Below are positions 5,831 to 11,946 of a stretch of 11,946 bases of DNA, in pieces (within the stretch, counting starts at the first letter, position 1; every line of letters begins with the position of its first letter). A program made the translations under genes and the position numbers. Origin of the DNA: UBA4655 sp044337015 (GTDB lineage Bacteria > Planctomycetota > Planctomycetia > Pirellulales > UBA1268); contig JBIIOJ010000081.1 of NCBI GenBank assembly GCA_044337015.1, forward strand, positions 1-11,946, written 5' to 3'. The notes below the pieces were generated by a model that did no database searches, was not told the origin of the DNA, and saw only the letters and a list, made by a program, of their open reading frames with translations.

Positions 5831-7914
5831 TGCAAGAGTTTTTGACGACGAGCCTCGCCGCATTTGACAGCGAGAACCTCTGTCGGCTGCGATCGGCAAA
5901 GGCATGCTCCGGATTCCTGCCGCTCGCCGGGTTTCTATGTCTCGTCATGCCCGCTGCCGTCGCGGCCGGGGCCGATGAGCCGCTCACCACGGCCGCGGCG
6001 ATCGTCGGCTCGACGCTCGCGGCCGGCGACCTTCCGCCGCCGGTCGTCCTCGAGGCTGTCGTGACGCACCGCGACGCCACTGGCACCATCTTTCTCCGCG
6101 ACGCCACCGGCGCCACGTTCATCGTCTCCGAACCGGATGCACCCATGCTGCCCGCCGGCGAACGGGTGAAGGTCGAGGGTATGGTGCACCGCGGACTCTT
6201 CATCAATGGCATCCGTGCTGCGCGGATCGAAAGGCTCGGCATCGGGCCACTTCCCGAGCCGAAGCTCGTCACGCCGCCGCAGCTCGCCGCCGGAGGGCTG
6301 CACTATGAATGGGTGGCGATCGAAGGAGTGGGGCGACGCTGGCGGGCCACGGAGGATGGCGGCGGCACGCTGATGGTGCACGTCGCGGACGACGTGGTCG
6401 AGGCGCGGCTGGAGCGGGTCATGGAAGAACCCACGCCGGCGGGATGGATCGGGGCGCGGCTGCGGGTGCAGGGCATCGCTGCGGGCGAGATCAACGACCG
6501 TCGCCAGCTCATCCGACCCTACCTGCTCGTGCCGACGGCAAACGATGTCGCAGTGATCGAGCCGGCGCCGCAGGATCCGTTTGCCATCCCTGAAACCTCG
6601 TTTTCCTCGCTCGGCCGCGGTGAACCTTCCGGACGCATGCAGCGGGTGGCGGGCGTGGCCGTGGCGGCGGCATGCGAGCGGCGACTCTTTCTGTTCGACG
6701 GACATGCCGGACTGTGTGTCGGGCTCGCCGACGCGGCTGAGCAGGCCGCCGCGGTCAGGGCGGGAGACCGCGTCGAGGCGGTGGGGTTCGCCGAGCCGGG
6801 GCCGTTCGCCACGCGGCTGGGCGAGGCGAGGGTGCGGGTGGTCGCCGCGGACAGGCTGGTCGCCCCGCGTCGGCCGAGCACCGCCGAACTTCGCGGCGGC
6901 TGCGACGGGCAGCTCGTCGAAATGGAGATGACCGTGGTCGATCGCGACGATCGCGAGGCGGGCACGACGCTGACCTGCGACGCCCAGGGCATCCCGCTGC
7001 GGGTCGTGGCGCGGCAGCCGCTCGCGGCCGCGATCGTGCCGGAGGTCACGATCCGCGTGACGGCCCCGTGCCTCGTCACGGAAACCACGAACCACCAGTA
7101 CCGTCTGAATGCCGCGGCGTACGACCTCTTTCCCGATCGTGCCGCCGATGTCGTGCCGATCCGCAGGCCGACTTGGTGGACCGCCCGTCGTCTCGGCCTG
7201 CTCCTTGCCGCGAGCCTCGCGGCGGGGGCGCTCGCGGTCGGCTGGATCGTGCTCCTGCGGCGGCAGGTGCGGCGGCAGATGGGCGTGATCGAGGAGAAGA
7301 TCCAGGCGGAGGCGGTGGCGGAGGAGCGGCGGCGGATCGCGAGGGAGTTTCACGACTCGCTCGAGCAGGATCTTTCCGGACTCGCGCTGCGGCTCGATTC
7401 GGCCTCGGGCAGCGTGGCCGACGCGGAGGCCCGCCGCGTGATGGAGCGGCAGCGGGAGATCGTCGCGCGGCTCCGCGACGAGACACGGGAGTACGTCTGG
7501 AATCTCCGCGATCCCGCACGCCTGCGGGGCAGCCTGGCCGACCGCGTTGCATCGTTGCTCGGCGAACTCCGAGAGCTGCATGCGGCGCCGATTTCGCTCG
7601 AGGCCACAGGCCCGCTCCCCGCACTACCGCCCGAGACGATCCATCATCTCCTGCAGATGCTCCGCGAGGCGGTGAGCAATGCGGCCCGCCATGCCCAGGC
7701 GAGCCGGATCGACGTGACTCTGCGCGGAGAAGATGGCGGAGTGGTTGCGAGCGTCGGCGACGACGGCATCGGGTTCGAGCCGGCGGGCGGCGGCCCGGCG
7801 GGCCACTTCGGCCTGCGCGGCCTCGCCGAGCGGGCGAGGCGAATCGGCGCGACCGTGGCGGTGGAGAGCAAGCCCGGCGCGGGCACGACCGTCACGATCC
7901 GCGTTCCCGCGTAG
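5830..7914 (+). CDS. NarL-type sensor histidine kinase (HisKA_3 / HATPase) with repeated periplasmic sensor
   Basis: 694 aa. A long N-terminus leads to a hydrophobic signal or anchor (about 27-47). A periplasmic part of about 400 residues follows, apparently built of four OB-fold-like repeats (about 68-135, 155-240, 268-345, 350-430); the first has the signature TGTIFLRDATGATFIV (84-99). A membrane segment spans about 454-476 and a basic helical linker follows. The kinase core has the HisKA_3 H-box RRIAREFHDSLEQDLSGLAL with phospho-acceptor H508. Its ATPase domain shows the N-box REAVSNAARHA (612-622), DDGIGFEP (644-651), GHFGLRGLAERARRIG (658-673) and GTTVTIRVP (685-693). It should autophosphorylate and pass phosphate to the regulator 28 nt downstream. 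ATG 5830 was chosen as the first ATG, with only weak ribosome-binding complementarity (ACGGA); a TTG directly precedes it. The ligand is unknown. Confidence 0.88.
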   Translation: MQEFLTTSLAAFDSENLCRLRSAKACSGFLPLAGFLCLVMPAAVAAGADEPLTTAAAIVGSTLAAGDLPPPVVLEAVVTHRDATGTIFLRDATGATFIVSEPDAPMLPAGERVKVEGMVHRGLFINGIRAARIERLGIGPLPEPKLVTPPQLAAGGLHYEWVAIEGVGRRWRATEDGGGTLMVHVADDVVEARLERVMEEPTPAGWIGARLRVQGIAAGEINDRRQLIRPYLLVPTANDVAVIEPAPQDPFAIPETSFSSLGRGEPSGRMQRVAGVAVAAACERRLFLFDGHAGLCVGLADAAEQAAAVRAGDRVEAVGFAEPGPFATRLGEARVRVVAADRLVAPRRPSTAELRGGCDGQLVEMEMTVVDRDDREAGTTLTCDAQGIPLRVVARQPLAAAIVPEVTIRVTAPCLVTETTNHQYRLNAAAYDLFPDRAADVVPIRRPTWWTARRLGLLLAASLAAGALAVGWIVLLRRQVRRQMGVIEEKIQAEAVAEERRRIAREFHDSLEQDLSGLALRLDSASGSVADAEARRVMERQREIVARLRDETREYVWNLRDPARLRGSLADRVASLLGELRELHAAPISLEATGPLPALPPETIHHLLQMLREAVSNAARHAQASRIDVTLRGEDGGVVASVGDDGIGFEPAGGGPAGHFGLRGLAERARRIGATVAVESKPGAGTTVTIRVPA

Positions 7915-7942
7915 AATCTGTCGAAACCAATCCTGCGCGGTC

Positions 7943-8563
7943 ATGAACCCGATCCGCCTCTTGCTCGTCGACGACCACCCGGTGTTTCTCGAGGGGCTGG
8001 CCGAATCACTCGGCCGGCACGGGGAGCTTGTCATCGCGGGCGTGGCCACGAGCGGCGCGGAGGCGGTCGATGCCTGTCGCCGTCTCGCGCCCGATCTCGT
8101 GCTCCTCGACCTGTCGATGCGGGGGCTCGACGGCCTGGCCACGCTCGGCCTGCTCCGCGAACTCGAGCCGCCGCCGCAAGTGCTGATGCTCACCTCCTCC
8201 GAGGAAGCTGCCGACGCCATCGCCGCGATCGATGCCGGGGCGGCGGGGTACATCACGAAGGCGGCCCGCTACGACGAACTCGTGGCCGCGATCCTCGAGG
8301 CGGCCTCCGGTGGTCGGCCGATCGGCGAGGAGGTGGCCCGGCAGATCGCCGCCCGCGACAAGTCGAAGCCGCTCACGCCGCGGGAGCTGGAAGTGCTCGC
8401 GATGCTGGCCGAGGGGCTCACCTACGAAGAGATCGGCGAGCGGCTCGGCATCGCGAAGCGGACCGCGCGGTGCCATGTGGTGGCGCTCCAGAAGAAGTTC
8501 GACGCGGCCAACAACGCCGAAGTCGTCGCCCACGGCTACAAGCGCGGCTTGCTCCGTCGGTAG
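7943..8563 (+). CDS. NarL/LuxR-type response regulator
   Basis: 206 aa. The receiver domain (1-120) has the acidic pair D10-D11, phospho-acceptor D56 in LVLLDLSMRG, T84 in LMLTSS and K106 in YITKAA. The C-terminal LuxR-type helix-turn-helix (about 144-187) contains LTPRELEVLAMLAEGLTYEE and IGERLGIAKRTARCHVVALQ. All phosphotransfer residues are present, so it should act as a phosphorylation-dependent DNA-binding regulator. It starts 28 nt after the kinase stop and is surely its cognate partner. The frame remains open upstream into the kinase gene, but homology begins at ATG 7943 (MNPIRLLLVDDHPVF). No strong Shine-Dalgarno is visible, so coupling to kinase translation is possible. Its targets are not identifiable here; the adjacent LamG gene is one candidate. 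Confidence 0.93.
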   Translation: MNPIRLLLVDDHPVFLEGLAESLGRHGELVIAGVATSGAEAVDACRRLAPDLVLLDLSMRGLDGLATLGLLRELEPPPQVLMLTSSEEAADAIAAIDAGAAGYITKAARYDELVAAILEAASGGRPIGEEVARQIAARDKSKPLTPRELEVLAMLAEGLTYEEIGERLGIAKRTARCHVVALQKKFDAANNAEVVAHGYKRGLLRR

Positions 8564-8572
8564 CCGCGTAGC

Positions 8573-8596
8573 GCTATCGGCACAAGTGCCGATAGC
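8573..8596. repeat. Perfect 11-bp inverted repeat (hairpin) after the response regulator
   Basis: Arms GCTATCGGCAC (8573-8583) and GTGCCGATAGC (8586-8596) are exact reverse complements separated by AA. The RNA hairpin would be very stable and begins 10 nt after the regulator stop, so it may terminate or protect the two-component transcript. It is followed by GC-rich sequence with no T-run, which argues against a classical intrinsic terminator. As DNA it is a near-continuous 24-bp palindrome about 70 nt upstream of the next gene and could equally be a regulator-binding site. Confidence 0.65.
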
Positions 8597-8620
8597 CCCG
8601 ACCGCGGCCGTAAACTACCG

Positions 8621-8626
8621 TTGACA
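8621..8626 (+). promoter_or_regulatory. Isolated consensus -35 hexamer upstream of the LamG gene
   Basis: TTGACA matches the sigma-70 -35 consensus perfectly and lies about 40 nt before ATG 8667. The bases 17 nt downstream (8644-8649) are CGCGCC, so no -10 is recognisable. It might be an activator-dependent promoter or chance. Confidence 0.2.
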
Positions 8627-8666
8627 TGGGCTCACGAGCGGGCCGCGCCACGGACGAAGAGAGGGC

Positions 8667-11600
8667 ATGATGACGACCCCCGCCGCACCATCAACGACGG
8701 CCGGTTGCTCCCGCTGCTTTCTCGCGATTACGATCGCCCTCGTGGCTGCATCGCCGGCCCTCGCCGCCGACGCCGCGGCCGCGATCGCTCCCGGCGATGC
8801 CGAGGTCCTCGCCGACCGGCCGCTCGCCGTCTGGCGGTTCGAACAGGAAGCCGGCGTGCAGCAGACCGTCGCCCATCGGTTCGCGGCCGACGCCGCTGTC
8901 GATCGGCCCAATGACACCGGGCCGAATGACACCAGGCCGCTCGGGCCGGTCGACGCCGGTGCGATGATCGCCGCGGCAGAGAAGCTACCCACGGTCGTGA
9001 GCGGTGGCGTGGTGTTCGGCGAGGCGGGGCCTCGGCCGCCGCGGGTGACCTCGTTCAAGGGAAGCAATGCCGCCGCCCTCTTCGGGGGCGGCGCAAGCTA
9101 CCTGAAGGTCGTCTCGACCACGCCCCGGTTCGACGAGTTTCAGTTCACGGCGGGCGATTCGATCACGCTCGAGGCATGGGTCAATCTCTTCGCGATCGGC
9201 GAGAGCCAGCAGGTGTATCTGATCGGCAAGGGCCGCACCGGCCGCAAGGGGTTCGTCGCCGACAATCAAAACTGGTCGCTCCGCCTCTCGGGCCGCGATG
9301 GCCGCGCCCGCCCGGGCTTTTTCTTTCGCTCCGGCGCGGACCAGCAGAGCGGAGAGAAACTGCTCCATCGTTGGAACGCCGACACGGGCTTCGAGCCCGC
9401 CAGCGGCTGGCATCACGTCGCCATCAGCTACACGTTCGGCGAGCCGGAGTCGCTGCGGGGCTACGTCGACGGCCGCGCCGTCGCGGGAACGTGGGACCTG
9501 GGAGGCGCGACCACGGCGGCCCCGGTCACCGACGACGACGAGATTTGGCTCGGCGCGTCGCAGGGGGGCAACGACGCGAGCAGCTTCGTCGGGTTGCTCG
9601 ACAACGTCGCGATCCACCGCCGATTGCTCCCGTCCGATCGGATCGCCGCCCGCTGGCAGGTGGACGACGACGCGCCGGCGGTCGAGGAGGTCGTGCTCGC
9701 GCCGGTGCCCGAGGACGCAGTCCTTTTTGAAATCGTCGAAGGCGTGCCCGATCTCGATGGTTGGCGGATTCCGCTCGAGCAGCCGGCAGAGTCGTTCCAC
9801 CGTGGCACGTTCGCCCTCGCCGAACTGCCCCTCCGCTACACCGACACGGGCGTACGGGGCGACCGCCAGATGCCGCTCGTGCTGCGGGCCCGCACCCGGG
9901 TGCTCGTTCCTGCCGGGCCGCAGCGGATCAGGGTGCGGGCCCGCGGCGAGGCAAGGGTGCTCTTCGACGGCGAGCAGGTGGCTGCGGTCAAGCCGTCCGC
10001 AAAGCGGTCCGACGGCCATGAAAAACTGTACGTGCCCGATTGCTCGGGGCCGGCCGGCATCCGCTGGGTGCAGCCCGGGGACGAGCAGGCGATCTTCGAT
10101 GTCGAGGGGGACGGCCGGTGGCACGTGGTCCACGTCGAGGCGAAGGTCGGCAGGAAGGAACGTCGGCCGGAGCTGGGAGAATTTTCCGTGAGCATCGGGG
10201 CACCCGACGCCGTGCCACACATGATCGCCGCCGGCGACGGGGCCCAGCCCGTGCCGCTCACCGACGCCGGCTGGTCGGCGGTCGAAACGCGGCTCGCCGC
10301 CGAGAACGACGCGGCCAACACGGCCGCCCGTCGCGCGGCCGCCGCGAAGCAGGACGACATGTGGCGCCGCCGACATGCGGAGGCGCGGCGGATCGTGTCG
10401 GCCGAGCCCGGGCCGATGGTGCCGGCGGTCCCCTCCGATCGCCCCGACCTCGCGGCCGCCACGCTCAACGAGATCGACCGCTTCGTGAACGCGAAGCTCG
10501 CCGAGGTGAACGTCACGCCGGCCGCGCTCGCCGACGACGCGACTTTTCTGCGGCGGCTGTCGCTCGACGTCCGCGGGATCATCCCGACGCCGGCGGAGAT
10601 CGACGCCTTCGCCGCCGACACCTCCCCCGACCGCCGCACGAAACTCGTCGACCGCCTCCTCGCCGATCCCCGCTGGGCCGACCACTGGACGGCCTACTGG
10701 CAGGACGTGCTCGCCGAGAATCCCAACATCGTCAACCCGACGCTCAACAACACGGGGCCGTTCCGGTTTTGGATCCACGAATCGTTTCTCGACCGCACGC
10801 CGATCGACCGGTTCGTGACGCAGTTGATCATGATGGATGGGAGCAAGCACTTCGGCGGGCCGGCCGGCTTCGCCCTGGCCACCGAAAACGACGTGCCGAT
10901 GGCGGCGAAGGCGCATGTCATCGGCCGGGCGTTCCTCGGCGTGGAGATGGGCTGCGCCCGCTGCCACGACGCTCCCGGTGAAGAGATCCTGCAAAAGGAC
11001 CTCTTCGGCCTCGCCGCGATGCTCAAGCGGGCGCCCGAGAAGGTTCCGGCCACGAGCAGCGTGCCGGTGTCGCCGGAGCGGCTGGCTGCGATGGCGATCA
11101 AGGTGACGCTGAAGCCGGGCACGAGCGTGCCGCCGGCCTGGCCATTCGAGCAGTTCGTGCAGGCGGCCGCCGACGCAACGGGCGACTCCCGGGCGCAGGT
11201 GGCGGACCTCGTCACGTCGCCGGCCAACCCGAGGTTCGCGCGGGTGATCGTGAATCGGTTGTGGGCGCGGTATTTCGGCCGCGGGCTCGTCGACGATCTC
11301 GACGACTGGGGCGGCGAGGAGCCGAGCCACCCGGAGCTGCTCGACTGGCTGGCCCGCCAGCTCGTCCTTCGCGACTATGCCCTGGAGGAGGTCGCGAGGC
11401 TCATCCTCTCGTCGCACACCTACGGCCGCGCGAGCGGCCTGCCGGATGCCGACGGCGAGCTGCCGCGACCGGAACTGCTCGCCGGCCGCACGCCGCGACG
11501 GTTCACCGCGGAGCAGGTGCTCGATTCGCTCGCGGTGGCAAGCGGCAAGCCCTTCGACGTCGAGCCGATGAACATCGACATCGACACGAGCCGGCCCGCC

Positions 11601-11946
11601 ACGCTCTCGCTCAATCTCGGCCGGCCCACGCGGGCCTGGCAGTTCACGACGCTCGGCAACGAGCGGGACCGGCCGAGCCTCTCGCTCCCCTTCGCGCAGC
11701 ACTCGGTCTCGCTCATGGAGGCCTTCGGCTGGCGGGGCGAGCGGCAGAATCCCGTCACCGAACGCGAGACGGCCGCCAACGCCCTGCAGCCGGCGATCCT
11801 GGCCAACGGCGTGGCCGTCAAGCGGGTCTCTCAGCTCTCGGAATCGAGCGGGTTCACCGCGGCGGCCCTCGAGGAGCGGCCGGTGGAGGCCTTCGTGGAC
11901 GACGTCTTTCTCAGGGTCGTGTCGCGACGGCCGAACGCGAAGGAGC
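8667..11946 (+). CDS. Secreted LamG-DUF1549-DUF1553 protein (planctomycete PSD1-type), 3' end outside window
   Basis: The frame is open for 1,093 codons to the window edge without a stop. A signal peptide with hydrophobic core about 18-31 ends in SPALAAD, with cleavage near 33-34. A LamG/concanavalin A-like domain (about 125-330) has SITLEAWVNL (165-174), GWHHVAISY (247-255), GYVDGR (265-270) and GLLDNVAIHRRLL (309-321). A beta-rich region follows (about 345-515). DUF1549 (about 598-770) has FLRRLSLDVRGIIPTPAEI and ends in FLGVEMGCARCHDAP, a CxxCH motif at 763-767 that could bind heme c. DUF1553 (about 853 onward) has NPRFARVIVNRLWARYFGRG and HPELLDWLA. The final block FLRVVSRRPNAKE resembles the end region of DUF1553, so little is missing. 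The N-terminal PSCyt1 cytochrome domain often found in this family is absent. ATG 8670 has better spacing to AGAGAGGG (8658-8665) and may be the true start. These proteins are probably exported; their biochemical role is not established. Confidence 0.88.
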   Translation, partial: MMTTPAAPSTTAGCSRCFLAITIALVAASPALAADAAAAIAPGDAEVLADRPLAVWRFEQEAGVQQTVAHRFAADAAVDRPNDTGPNDTRPLGPVDAGAMIAAAEKLPTVVSGGVVFGEAGPRPPRVTSFKGSNAAALFGGGASYLKVVSTTPRFDEFQFTAGDSITLEAWVNLFAIGESQQVYLIGKGRTGRKGFVADNQNWSLRLSGRDGRARPGFFFRSGADQQSGEKLLHRWNADTGFEPASGWHHVAISYTFGEPESLRGYVDGRAVAGTWDLGGATTAAPVTDDDEIWLGASQGGNDASSFVGLLDNVAIHRRLLPSDRIAARWQVDDDAPAVEEVVLAPVPEDAVLFEIVEGVPDLDGWRIPLEQPAESFHRGTFALAELPLRYTDTGVRGDRQMPLVLRARTRVLVPAGPQRIRVRARGEARVLFDGEQVAAVKPSAKRSDGHEKLYVPDCSGPAGIRWVQPGDEQAIFDVEGDGRWHVVHVEAKVGRKERRPELGEFSVSIGAPDAVPHMIAAGDGAQPVPLTDAGWSAVETRLAAENDAANTAARRAAAAKQDDMWRRRHAEARRIVSAEPGPMVPAVPSDRPDLAAATLNEIDRFVNAKLAEVNVTPAALADDATFLRRLSLDVRGIIPTPAEIDAFAADTSPDRRTKLVDRLLADPRWADHWTAYWQDVLAENPNIVNPTLNNTGPFRFWIHESFLDRTPIDRFVTQLIMMDGSKHFGGPAGFALATENDVPMAAKAHVIGRAFLGVEMGCARCHDAPGEEILQKDLFGLAAMLKRAPEKVPATSSVPVSPERLAAMAIKVTLKPGTSVPPAWPFEQFVQAAADATGDSRAQVADLVTSPANPRFARVIVNRLWARYFGRGLVDDLDDWGGEEPSHPELLDWLARQLVLRDYALEEVARLILSSHTYGRASGLPDADGELPRPELLAGRTPRRFTAEQVLDSLAVASGKPFDVEPMNIDIDTSRPATLSLNLGRPTRAWQFTTLGNERDRPSLSLPFAQHSVSLMEAFGWRGERQNPVTERETAANALQPAILANGVAVKRVSQLSESSGFTAAALEERPVEAFVDDVFLRVVSRRPNAKE
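8908..8937 (+). repeat. 15-nt tandem duplication inside the LamG gene
   Basis: Units at 8908-8922 and 8923-8937 match at 13 of 15 positions and encode PNDTG followed by PNDTR (residues 81-90). They lie in the low-complexity linker between the signal peptide and the LamG domain. This looks like a small in-frame slippage duplication in an unconstrained linker. Confidence 0.6.

Noticed and set aside
5935..7581. A 548-codon minus-strand frame inside the kinase gene
   Set aside because: It is antisense to well-supported kinase domains and shows no signal, domain or ribosome-binding site.
8985..11702. A 905-codon antisense open frame on the minus strand across most of the LamG-DUF1549-DUF1553 gene
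   Set aside because: It is rich in Arg, Gly, His and Ala with no recognisable domain. It mirrors the codon pattern of a high-GC gene with clear homology on the other strand.

Overview
The window looks like high-GC chromosomal DNA from a planctomycete (Planctomycetota, probably a Pirellulales-like lineage). The main evidence is the last gene, which joins a LamG domain to the DUF1549 and DUF1553 domains that are abundant in planctomycetes and some verrucomicrobia. It is supported by a secreted lactonase-type beta-propeller and by a NarL-type two-component pair whose sensor has a large repeated periplasmic part. No rRNA, tRNA, CRISPR array, insertion sequence or phage gene was recognised.

Layout. 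Positions 1-112 hold two neighbouring short palindromes downstream of the first operon. A leftward operon follows: an ACS-type MFS transporter (3329 to 2064) overlapping by 11 nt a YjhG/YagF-type sugar-acid dehydratase (2074 to 113). A compact divergent control region (about 3330-3405) separates it from a rightward pair: a FAH-family 2-keto-3-deoxy-sugar-acid dehydratase (3406-4287) and, 17 nt further on, a secreted lactonase-family beta-propeller (4305-5444). A gap of about 385 nt (5445-5829) has no convincing gene but may carry a ribbon-helix-helix remnant. A sensor histidine kinase (5830-7914) and its NarL/LuxR-type response regulator (7943-8563) come next. After a perfect inverted repeat, a large LamG-DUF1549-DUF1553 protein starts at 8667 and runs off the right edge.

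How the genes fit together. The four left-hand genes make a coherent non-phosphorylative (Weimberg/Dahms-like) pentonate module. An aldonolactone would be opened outside the cytoplasm by the secreted lactonase, and the aldonate imported by the MFS carrier. YjhG/YagF would then dehydrate it to a 2-keto-3-deoxy acid, and the FAH enzyme would dehydrate that again to 2-oxoglutarate semialdehyde. The sugar dehydrogenase and semialdehyde dehydrogenase are not in the window, so the pathway assignment is inference from family and neighbourhood. The right-hand half pairs a surface-sensing two-component system with a secreted protein of a planctomycete-specific type; regulation of the latter by the former is possible but unproven.
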